From Streptomyces neyagawaensis (lineage in GTDB: Bacteria; Actinomycetota; Actinomycetes; Streptomycetales; Streptomycetaceae): a DNA stretch of 37,973 nucleotides. Positions within the stretch are counted from its first letter, which is position 1. Every line of letters starts with the position of its first letter. This document shows, piece by piece, positions 31,501 to 37,973 of this stretch. The notes under the pieces were generated by a model. That model was not told the DNA's origin. It was given only the letters and a program-made list of their open reading frames with translations, and made no database searches. The translations under genes and the position numbers were made by a program. The stretch spans positions 1 to 37,973 of the forward strand of contig NZ_JAMGBG010000058.1 of assembly GCF_023516595.1 (NCBI RefSeq), in the 5' to 3' direction.

Positions 31501-34500
31501 GGCCGTCCGGCGCACCCGTACCCGTAGTTCCGTCGCGCCGGACGCGTGCAGACGCACACCGGTCCAGGCGAACGGCACGTGGAGGGCGACCGCCGGTTCC
31601 GCCCCCGCCCCCTTGGCTGTGGCGGTCGCCGTCGCCGAGCGGGTGAGCAGTGCGGCGTGCGCCGCCGCGTCGAGCAGGGCGGGATGGAGGGCGAAGCGGT
31701 TGGCGTCGCCCAACTCGCCTTCAGGTAGGCGTACTTCGGCGTACAGCTCGTCATCGAGTCGCCAGGCCGCCCGTACGCCTCGGAAGGCGGGGCCGTAGGC
31801 GAGGCCGTCGTCCGCGAGGGTGTCGTAGGCATCGGTGAGGTCGATCTCGGCCGCGCCTCGGGGCGGCCACTCCGTGGGGCCTGCCGCCGCGTCCGTGTCC
31901 GGCTCGGCCGCCGGATCGGGCCCCGGCACCGGCCCCGGACCCGGCTCAGGCCTTGGCTCGTTCGTCGGCTCGGGTGACGGTGCGGACGCGTAGGCCGTGC
32001 GGGTCAGAAGGCCGGTCGCGTGCCGGGTCCAGGTGGGGTCGGGGCCGTCGGCGTCGGCCGAGGCGTCGGGGCGGGCGTGGATGTCGACCGTTCGCCGTCC
32101 GGAGTCGTCCGGGGCGCCCACCACCACCTGGACCGTCACGCCGGTCCCCGGGGGCAGGGGCAGCGGCGTCAGGACGACCAGCTCTTCGAGGGTGTCGCAG
32201 CCGACCTCGTCGCCCGCCCGGACGGCAAGCTCGACGAACGCCGTCGCCGGCACGAGAACGGTCCCGCCGATCACATGGTCGCCGAGCCAGGGCTGAGCCG
32301 TGGCGGACAGCCGCCCGGAGAGCACGGTCCGGCCGGTGTCCGGCAGCGTGAACGCGGGCCCCAGCAGCGGGTGCCCGTCGCCCTCCGGCGCGCGGACCGG
32401 AAGCCGGGGTGCGTCCAGCCAGTACCGCTGCCGTTGGAAGGCGTACGTCGGCAACTCCACGCGGCGCGCCCCGGTGCCCTCGAACACGGTGTGCCAGTCG
32501 ACGCGGGCCCCGCGTACCTGGAGCCGGGCCACGGCCGACAGCAGCGTCTCCGGTTCGGGCTCACCGGCGCGTGTGGCGGCGGCGAAGAGGGGAGCGGTGC
32601 CGTTCTCGGAGCCGGGCAGGCAGTCCTCGGCGGCTGTGATGAGCGCCGGGTGGGGGCCGACCTCGAGGAAGGCCGACACCCCGTTGTCGCCCAGCCACCG
32701 CACGGTGTCGGCGAACCGGACGGGCAGCCGGGCGTGCCGCACCCAGTACTCGGGTGAGCACAACTCCCCGGCCTCGGCGAGGCGGCCGGTGACCGCCGAG
32801 ACCACGGGGATCCGGGGTGGCCGGAAGGTCGCCTTCTCGGCTGCCCGGCGGAAGTCGTCGAGCATCGGCTCCACGAGCGGTGAGTGGAAGGCGTGGTCCA
32901 CTCGCAGCCGTACGGTCCGGCGGCCCCTGGCCTCGAACCCGGCCGCCACGGCGAGCACCGCGTCCCGCGCACCGGAGATCACCACGGAGCGCGGCCCGTT
33001 CACGGAGGCGATACCCACCGGGCGCGATGCGTCCGCGGAGCCGATCGCCGCCGGGGACAGTGCGTCCGCGGAGCCGATCGCCGCCGGGGACAGTGCGTCT
33101 GCTGAGCCGGTCGCCGCCGGGCGAGGGCCCTGCGTCGAGGCGGCGGCCACATGGCTTCCGGGGGCTGCGTCGCCGTGCGTGTCCTCGAAGTCGGCCAGCG
33201 CCGCGAGGACTTCGTCCTCCGTCGCGTGCAGCGCGACCATCGCGCCACCCTCCGGCAGCGCCTGCATCAGCCTGCCGCGCGCCGCGACGAGGGCCGCCGC
33301 GTCGTCGAGGTCCAGGACGCCGGAGACATGGGCGGCGGTCAGCTCACCGACGGAGTGTCCGGCCAGGTAATCGGGGCGCACACCCCAGGACTCCAGCAGC
33401 CGGAACAGCGCGACCTCGAAGGCGAACAGCCCCGCCTGGGTGAAGTCCGTACGGTCGAGCAGAGCGGCCTCCGGGGTGCCCGGAGCGGCGGAGAGCACCA
33501 CGTCGAGGGGGAGGTCGAGGCTGCCCTCCAGCGCCCGGCACACCTCGTCGTGAGCCGAGGCGAAGACGGGGTACGCCGACCGCAACTCGACTCCCATACG
33601 GGCACGTTGGGCTCCCTGGCCGGTGAACAGGAAGGCCGTACGGAGAGCGGGGTCGGCGACGGCCCGTTCCGTGCCGGTGATGGCCGTGCCGGTACCGGTG
33701 CCGCTACCGGCGACCCCGGCGGTGCCTGCGGCCTCGGCGGTGCGCGCACCAGCGGCGCCCGTGACACCGATGGCCTCCGTCACGCCGGAGGCACCCGTCG
33801 CTCCACCGGCTCCCCCAGCTCGAACGCCTCCCCCGGCCAGCGCCTCCAACCCCGCCAGCATCCGCGCCCGTTCACCCGGCGGGATCACCGCCCGGTGCGT
33901 CGACGCCGAGCGCGTCACGGCCAAGGAGACACCGACGTCGGCCGGCGACAGTTCGGGCCGCGCGGCCAGATGGTCGGCGAGACGGCGCGCCTGGGCGCGC
34001 AGCGCGCCCGCGTCCGCCCCGGCGAGCAGCCAGGGCACCCCGAGGGCGGCGACGCCGGGCACGACCGGTGGCTGCGCAACCTGGCGGTCGTCCACGTGAG
34101 ACGGCGGCACCTCGGCACCGGAACGGGGAGCGTCGGACAGCTCCTCGGCGCCCGACCGGGCAGCACCGGGTAGGTCCTCGGCGCCCGACCGGGCAGCACC
34201 GTACGGCTTCTCGGCGCCCGAGCGAGACGCGGCCGGCGGTTCCTCCACGATCACGTGCGCGTTGGTTCCGCCGATCCCGAACGCGGACACCCCGGCCCGT
34301 CGCGGCCGGCCCGCGGTGGACGGCCACGGCCGGGCGGCGGTGAGCAGTTCCACCTTGCCGGAGGCCCAGTCGACATGCGGTGAGGGTGTCTCGGCGTGCA
34401 GGGTGCGGGGCATCTCCCCGTGCCGCATGGCCTGCACCATCTTGATGACCCCGGCGACCCCGGCGGCCGCCTGCGTGTGCCCGAGGTTCGACTTGACCGA

Positions 34501-37500
34501 CCCCAGCCACAACGGCTCCTCGCGGTCCTGCCCGTACGCGGCAAGCAGGGCACCCGCCTCGATGGGGTCGCCCAGCGTGGTGCCCGTGCCGTGGGCCTCC
34601 ACCACGTCGACATCGGCCGGACGGAGCCCTCCGTCGGCCAACGCCCGCTCTATGAGGCGCTGTTGGGCCTGTCCGTTGGGTGCGGTGAGTCCGTTGGACG
34701 CGCCGTCGGAGTTGACGGCGGAGCCGCGCAGCACGGCCAGGACGGGGTGTCCGTGTCGTCGTGCGTCGGAGAGCCGTTCCAGCAGCACCAGCCCGACGCC
34801 CTCCGCCCAGGCGGTGCCGTCCGCCGCCGCCGAGAACGACTTGCAGCGGCCCTCGGGGGAGAGCCCCCGCTGCCGGCTGAACGCCGTGAACGGCTTCGGT
34901 GTCGCCATCACCGTGACCCCGCCGGCCAGCGCCAGGGAGCACTCGCCCGACCGCAGCGCCGCGGCCGCCCAGTGCAGGGCCACCAGGGAGGAGGAGCAGG
35001 CGGTGTCGAGGGTGATCGACGGCCCGCGCAGGCCGTACACGTACGAGATCCGGCCCGCCGCCACACTGCCGGACGTGCCCAGCCCCAGATGGGCCTCCAA
35101 CTCGTGGTGGACGAAACGCGCCGAGTAGTCGGCGTGCATCATGCCGACGAACACCCCCGTGTCGCTCTCGCGCACGGCGGTCGGGGCGATCCCGGCCCGC
35201 TCCCACACCTCCCAGGAGGTCTCCAGCAGCAGCCGCTGCTGCGGATCCATCGCCAGGGCCTCCCGCGGCGCGATCCCGAACAGACCCGCGTCGAACTCGG
35301 CTGCCCGGTGCAGGAATCCGCCCCGCCGGGTGTACGAGGTGCCGACGCGGTCGGGGTCCGGGTCGTAGAGGGCGGCCAGGTCCCAGCCCCGGTCGGTCGG
35401 GAAGCCGGAGGTGGCGTCCCGGCCCTCGGAGACGAGCCGCCACAGGTCATCCGGCGAGTACACGTCACCGGGGTAGCGGCAGCCCATGGCGACGATGACC
35501 ACCGGGTCGTTCTCGTTCTCGTTGTCGTCCTCGGCCGTGGCCCCGCCGGTCCCCGGCCCGGTGGCCTGGGTCGCGCCGAAGAGGGTGCTGTGCAGGGACC
35601 GAGCGAGCTCGGCGGGGCTGGGACGGTCGAAGATGAGCGTTGCCGGGAGCCTCAGCCCGGTCGCGGCGCCCAGCCGTTCGATGAGCGCGACGGCGCCCAC
35701 GGACGTCAGCCCAAGATCGGTGAACGGCGCCTCGGCGCTGAGGAGTTCGCCCGGCCCGCCCCCGCACACCTCGGCCGTCTCGGCGAGTACCGCCTCTCTG
35801 AGCGCCCGCTCCCGCCCCTCCGGAGGCAGCGACAACAGCCGCCGCCGCAAGGCCCCGTCGGCCGCCGGGATCGTTTGAGGTGAGGTCGGCGGTGGCGGCG
35901 TCACCGAGGGGAAGACCGCCGAAGGCGTGCCGAGCCGCCCGGCCGGAGACTCGGCGGCGGCCCCGGCCGTGGCGTCCGCCTCCGCCTTCGCCTCCTCCGC
36001 CGCTGCCACCGGCGCCGAGGCGACGGCATGCCGGGCGATCTTGCCGGAGGCCGTCCGTGGCACCGCCGCGATCTCGTGGAACTCCACGGGCAGCTTGTAC
36101 TCGGCGAGCCGGGAGCGGCACACCGCCAGCACCCGCCGGGGATCGAACCCGTCCGGTCCGGGGACGACATACGCCACCGGCACCTCGCCGAGCACGTCGT
36201 GCGGTCGGCCGACGACCACGGCGTCCGTCACACCGGGACAGTGCAGCAGGGCCTGTTCGACCTCGGTGGGGTGGATGTTCTCGCCACCGCGGATGATCAG
36301 TTCGCTCACCCGCCCGGTGAGGCGGAGATGGCCGTGCTCGACCCGGCGGCCGAGGTCACCGGTCCGGTACCAGCCGTCCACGAGGGCCGACCCTGTGGCC
36401 TCGGGCCGCTGGTGGTAGCCCGTCATCAGCCCAGGCCCGCGGACCCAGATCTCCCCCTCGTCGCCGTCGGCGACATCGTTGCCGCTGCCCGGCTCGACGA
36501 CGCGTACGTCCACTCCGGGGATCGGAGGCCCGCAGGAGCCGTCGACCGTCGGGCCGTCCGGCCGGTTCACCGCGATCATCCCGCACGTCTCGGTGCTGCC
36601 GTACGCGTCGAGCAACCGCGCCCCCAACGCCTGCTCCACCTCGCGGCGCAACGCCGGGGAACTGGGCGCGCCCGCCACCAGACACGTCCGAAGCCCCACC
36701 GGCAGCGCCGCGCCGTCCGCCGCCGCCAACAGCCGGTGATACACCGCGGGCACCCCGGCCAGCACGGTGTAGGGACCGTCGAGAGCCCCGTGCGGGTGGT
36801 GCAGTTCGCGCCACAGACCGTCGGGCGGCAGCAGATCACCGGTGATGCGGGCGCTCGCGCCGACGGCGGTGACGCCGAGGACCGCCAGGGAGTGCCCGAA
36901 ACTGTGGAACAGCGGCAGGGGCCACAGCAGCCGGTCCTCCGGCGAGAGACCGAAGATCGGCGCGTAACAGGCGGCCACCGACCACAGGGCGGCCCGCTGG
37001 GTCGACACCACGCCCTTGGGGTGGTGCGTCGTACCAGAGGTGTAGAGCATCCAGGCCGGCTCGTCGAGACCGAGATCGTCCCGCGGCGGGTCCTCACCGG
37101 GCGCGTCCGCCCCGGCGACGGCGTCGAGGAGGACCGTGCCCTCCGGGGCGTCCGCCGGGACCGGGCTCGGCCCCGTCAGCAGCACCCGCGGACCCGACGC
37201 GTCGGCGGCGGCCGGACTCGTCCGGTGCAGCTGTGCGAGCCGCGCCGGGTCGGTGACGACGACCGGGGCACCGCTGTCCCGCAGGAAATGGGCGAGTTCG
37301 GCGTCGGAGGAGCGGGGATTGAGGGGGACGCCCACGGCACCGGCCCGGACGGCGGCGAGCACGGCCTCGACCATCTCGACACGGTTGCCCAGGCAGATCG
37401 CGACCCGCTCGCCGCGCTCCAGGCCGGTCCGCGCGAGATACGCGGCCAGCCTGCCGGTGCGCCGCTCCAACTCCGCGTAGGTGACGGCCCGGGCGTCGTC

Positions 37501-37584
37501 GGCGAAGGCAACCCTGGACGGCGAGCGCTCGGCATGCGCCTTCAGCAGCTCCGGCAGCGGCCGTATCAGTCCGTCGTGATGCAT
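28513..37584 (-). CDS. Type I polyketide synthase: acyl-ligase-ACP-KS-AT-DH-KR-ACP-TE
   Basis: A single 3,023-residue synthase. The acyl-AMP ligase (1-540) has YTSGTTHHPKG near 180, YGSTET, YRTGDLG and TASGKI. ACP1 has Ser628 in LGLTS. The KS (690-1115) has Cys863 in DTACSSS, HGTGT and SNLGHT. The AT (1316-1640) has Ser1411 in GHSVGE and HAFH at 1564-1567, indicating malonyl-CoA. The DH has His1770 in HVIGGTVLVP and Asp1972 in HPALLD, split by a Pro/Glu/Gly-rich insert. The KR has TGGTGALG near 2250, LDD (B-type) and Tyr2393. ACP2 has Ser2589 in LGFDS. The TE has Ser2829 in GSSTG and His2954 in GDHFS, followed by a Pro-rich tail. There is no enoylreductase. One pass would give a free-acid-derived, malonyl-extended 2-enoic acid. 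ATG 37584 has GGGGAGG upstream; GTG 37614 with AAGGAG is equally possible. Confidence 0.95.
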   Translation of the reverse strand: MHHDGLIRPLPELLKAHAERSPSRVAFADDARAVTYAELERRTGRLAAYLARTGLERGERVAICLGNRVEMVEAVLAAVRAGAVGVPLNPRSSDAELAHFLRDSGAPVVVTDPARLAQLHRTSPAAADASGPRVLLTGPSPVPADAPEGTVLLDAVAGADAPGEDPPRDDLGLDEPAWMLYTSGTTHHPKGVVSTQRAALWSVAACYAPIFGLSPEDRLLWPLPLFHSFGHSLAVLGVTAVGASARITGDLLPPDGLWRELHHPHGALDGPYTVLAGVPAVYHRLLAAADGAALPVGLRTCLVAGAPSSPALRREVEQALGARLLDAYGSTETCGMIAVNRPDGPTVDGSCGPPIPGVDVRVVEPGSGNDVADGDEGEIWVRGPGLMTGYHQRPEATGSALVDGWYRTGDLGRRVEHGHLRLTGRVSELIIRGGENIHPTEVEQALLHCPGVTDAVVVGRPHDVLGEVPVAYVVPGPDGFDPRRVLAVCRSRLAEYKLPVEFHEIAAVPRTASGKIARHAVASAPVAAAEEAKAEADATAGAAAESPAGRLGTPSAVFPSVTPPPPTSPQTIPAADGALRRRLLSLPPEGRERALREAVLAETAEVCGGGPGELLSAEAPFTDLGLTSVGAVALIERLGAATGLRLPATLIFDRPSPAELARSLHSTLFGATQATGPGTGGATAEDDNENENDPVVIVAMGCRYPGDVYSPDDLWRLVSEGRDATSGFPTDRGWDLAALYDPDPDRVGTSYTRRGGFLHRAAEFDAGLFGIAPREALAMDPQQRLLLETSWEVWERAGIAPTAVRESDTGVFVGMMHADYSARFVHHELEAHLGLGTSGSVAAGRISYVYGLRGPSITLDTACSSSLVALHWAAAALRSGECSLALAGGVTVMATPKPFTAFSRQRGLSPEGRCKSFSAAADGTAWAEGVGLVLLERLSDARRHGHPVLAVLRGSAVNSDGASNGLTAPNGQAQQRLIERALADGGLRPADVDVVEAHGTGTTLGDPIEAGALLAAYGQDREEPLWLGSVKSNLGHTQAAAGVAGVIKMVQAMRHGEMPRTLHAETPSPHVDWASGKVELLTAARPWPSTAGRPRRAGVSAFGIGGTNAHVIVEEPPAASRSGAEKPYGAARSGAEDLPGAARSGAEELSDAPRSGAEVPPSHVDDRQVAQPPVVPGVAALGVPWLLAGADAGALRAQARRLADHLAARPELSPADVGVSLAVTRSASTHRAVIPPGERARMLAGLEALAGGGVRAGGAGGATGASGVTEAIGVTGAAGARTAEAAGTAGVAGSGTGTGTAITGTERAVADPALRTAFLFTGQGAQRARMGVELRSAYPVFASAHDEVCRALEGSLDLPLDVVLSAAPGTPEAALLDRTDFTQAGLFAFEVALFRLLESWGVRPDYLAGHSVGELTAAHVSGVLDLDDAAALVAARGRLMQALPEGGAMVALHATEDEVLAALADFEDTHGDAAPGSHVAAASTQGPRPAATGSADALSPAAIGSADALSPAAIGSADASRPVGIASVNGPRSVVISGARDAVLAVAAGFEARGRRTVRLRVDHAFHSPLVEPMLDDFRRAAEKATFRPPRIPVVSAVTGRLAEAGELCSPEYWVRHARLPVRFADTVRWLGDNGVSAFLEVGPHPALITAAEDCLPGSENGTAPLFAAATRAGEPEPETLLSAVARLQVRGARVDWHTVFEGTGARRVELPTYAFQRQRYWLDAPRLPVRAPEGDGHPLLGPAFTLPDTGRTVLSGRLSATAQPWLGDHVIGGTVLVPATAFVELAVRAGDEVGCDTLEELVVLTPLPLPPGTGVTVQVVVGAPDDSGRRTVDIHARPDASADADGPDPTWTRHATGLLTRTAYASAPSPEPTNEPRPEPGPGPVPGPDPAAEPDTDAAAGPTEWPPRGAAEIDLTDAYDTLADDGLAYGPAFRGVRAAWRLDDELYAEVRLPEGELGDANRFALHPALLDAAAHAALLTRSATATATAKGAGAEPAVALHVPFAWTGVRLHASGATELRVRVRRTATDAVALTLADAAGRPVARVDSLTMRELPAGTADAAHGVARRALWRPDWVTVEHTTVAATKTGAGIDTAPGPVPAMAPDTTVVAAVTPTTDTETPLSAVHQLTTRVLRALQDWQDDPEAPGSRLVVVTRDATAAEPDLAGAAVWGLVRTAQAELPGRVVLVDTDGRPESERLLAAAVATGEPQLSIREGRMGVPRLVPAVPTAPADPREPSGPSPFDPDRSVLITGGTGALGSELARHLVASYGVRHLLLTSRRGPDAPGAAELRASLEELGAQVTIAACDMADPVAQTEVVRSCEPALGAVVHAAGVLDDGVLAGLTPERMAAVLGPKADAAWRLHELTRDMELSAFILFSSASGLLGRPGQGNYAAANSVLDALAHRRAAQGLPALSLAWGPWEHDAGMASPQLGDAQLREAQVREAATRRDDVLRALSVRDGLALFDAAVRDGGPVLAPMQLDRGALRSARGPLPPPLRGLSRPRRPAAEAGAGSGAGTGTGPEAGAPADAPEMLEPGAWRTLLAELPSARRAEALAELMRADVAAVLGYPSADALPVGRTFDELGFDSLMAVQVRNRLSLALRLRLSAAVVFEHPTADGLAHHVLDLLHDLPEPPTAAGEPDAPTRTAPGATPDTASGTNPDPAPVSNPVRTARTPGAAPGTAPPGSPEPSGGRPVQSLSSLYRRVCEAGQVVAAMHMLVTASWAVPTFDASAALRHALPPLRRAEGSGDGPVVVFLDGYHPSFPGPGGAAAAFHDCVRGDLDVWELRHPGVDEGAAVPEDLGTLARTHAETVLRLVGDRPFVVVGSSTGGAVAHLVTRRLETMGAAPAGLVLLDTYRVDRDNRGTEWLLALPAALAPRLTGGPSTGDDDSAVAAMGAYTRMFLDWEPEPVAAPTLLVRATEPTPRMAAGADGDGWRTSWPLPHDTVDVPGDHFSLTREHAPATVAAIRTWLGSLDRTDPAPPRPPSTPSGPAPATPPPPGPTAPSTPAPAAPSVSTPEGDQ
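33020..33118 (-). repeat. Three 33-bp in-frame repeats inside the AT domain
   Basis: Encodes GSADALSPAAI twice and GSADASRPVGI once. Units 1 and 2 differ at only two bases. They lie in the AT between the active serine region and the VNGPRSVVISG strand, where ordinary AT domains have only a short loop. Confidence 0.85.
34099..34230 (-). repeat. Four 11-residue RSGAE repeats in the KS-AT linker
   Basis: Encodes four copies of an A-x-RSGAE-xxxx unit (33 bp each), just after the KS ends at HVIVEEPP. A flexible, low-complexity spacer of this kind is not part of the usual structured KS-AT linker. Confidence 0.8.
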
Positions 37585-37665
37585 GTGGCGCCTCCCCGGC
37601 CCCGTGGGACCCACCGTCAAGCTCCTTGCGGAGCAACGGCGTTGACCCTAAGGGGAGGAGGCCGA

Positions 37666-37707
37666 ATGTCCGAACATCCGGACCGTGCGGCGTTTCGGAC
37701 GGCCGAA
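37666..37707. promoter_or_regulatory. Two operator-like palindromes upstream of the PKS gene
   Basis: GTCCG-AACATC-CGGAC (37668-37683, with nested ATGT-CCGA-ACAT from 37666) and TTCGG-ACGG-CCGAA (37694-37707) lie 82-123 bases upstream of the PKS ATG. Position and symmetry suggest binding sites of a pathway regulator; none is encoded in the window. Confidence 0.4.
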
Positions 37708-37764
37708 GGCGTCGCGGACTGCTGACGGTGTCCGGGACGGCCGGTGCGGCCGGTATGTCGGACC

Positions 37765-37851
37765 CCCGGCGGCACAGGGGCGCCCGGCGGCACAGCGGCG
37801 CGCCCCGCGGCACAGGACCCCCGGCGGCACAGGGACGACGTGCCGCCGGGG
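37765..37851. repeat. Four spaced GGCGGCACAG-type repeats and a hairpin
   Basis: CGGCACAG occurs four times (GGCACAG at 37771, 37789, 37809 and 37826), 17-20 bases apart. The last copy is followed by its inverse, so CCCCGGCGGCA (37819-37829) and TGCCGCCGGGG (37841-37851) form an 11-bp stem. No gene overlaps them. Confidence 0.7.
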
Positions 37852-37904
37852 TTCACTGCCTCACGTGTAGGACACGGCCTAGAAGGTCGATGAAGATCTT
37901 GGTG

Positions 37905-37938
37905 AGGGGCTGTCCGGCCGTCAGGCCGGACAGCCCCT
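37905..37938. terminator. Strong bidirectional-looking hairpin near the right edge
   Basis: A perfect 15-bp stem (AGGGGCTGTCCGGCC with its complement) around GTCA. It lies upstream of the PKS, so it most likely ends a transcript arriving from beyond the right edge of the window or from a small unit here. The 350 bases from the PKS start to the edge hold no supported gene. Confidence 0.75.
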
Positions 37939-37973
37939 GTGGTCATGTACCGGCCGGTGCGATGTGCCAGGTG

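Noticed and set aside
36028..37725. A 565-codon open frame antisense to the PKS ligase domain
   Set aside because: The complementary strand encodes intact ligase motifs; the antisense product has no recognisable feature.
37860..37945. A minus-strand reading LTKIFIDLLGRVLHVRQ suggestive of the end of a protein from beyond the edge
   Set aside because: A stop codon lies shortly upstream in the same frame and the segment is part of the hairpin, so it cannot be a gene end.

Overview
The window is a stretch of very GC-rich actinobacterial chromosome, almost certainly Streptomyces or a close relative. The reasons are strong third-position GC, many GTG starts with AAGGAG-type ribosome sites, a conservon operon (cvnABCD), a tdh-kbl threonine catabolism pair and a large modular polyketide synthase. 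Nothing was searched; all calls come from reading the sequence and from knowledge of the families.

Layout, left to right. (1) 1-3.3 kb: a TetR-like regulator cut by the left edge, a Glu/Leu/Phe/Val-type dehydrogenase, and a divergent metallo-beta-lactamase-fold hydrolase with an operator-like palindrome between them. (2) 3.6-7.9 kb: a conservon, consisting of an ATP-binding sensor-like membrane protein, a roadblock protein, a DUF742 protein and a small GTPase, plus a coupled GAF-domain protein. (3) 8.1-13.2 kb: tdh and kbl (threonine to glycine plus acetyl-CoA), then a LysR regulator, a helix-turn-helix/cupin regulator coupled to a GNAT acetyltransferase, and a YjbR-type protein. (4) 13.2-15.7 kb, minus strand: a hypothetical protein and a split transketolase, whose promoter carries a near-textbook SoxR/MerR-type box with a 19-bp spacer and a probable leaderless start. 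(5) 15.9-18.7 kb: an intact tRNA-Pro(GGG) followed 2.7 kb later by a copy of its 3' half and a second terminator. This looks like the two ends of a decayed integrated element, which holds a secreted trypsin-like protease and a small secreted protein sharing the protease's propeptide motif.

(6) 18.8-20.8 kb: a sugar-acid-type NAD-dependent epimerase/dehydrogenase and a convergent SAM methyltransferase with a LacI-like palindrome upstream. (7) 21.0-25.0 kb, minus strand: three tightly coupled genes, namely a fold-III PLP decarboxylase (Y4yA-like), a cysteine-synthase-like enzyme fused to a rhodanese, and a cysteine-desulfurase-like class V PLP enzyme. This is a compact set suited to moving sulfur, and I know of no characterised pathway with exactly this composition. 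(8) 25.5-37.6 kb: a TPR protein resembling TTC38, then, convergent to it, a flavin-dependent halogenase translationally coupled to a roughly 3,020-residue PKS with the order acyl-ligase, ACP, KS, AT, DH, KR, ACP, TE.

Regions 7 and 8 together are the best candidate for an undescribed system. A free acid would be activated by the PKS itself, extended by malonyl-CoA, reduced and dehydrated, and released by the built-in thioesterase, with a halogenase and possibly a sulfur/amine-supplying operon beside it. The link between the PLP operon and the PKS is inferred from adjacency only. The cluster probably continues past the right edge.
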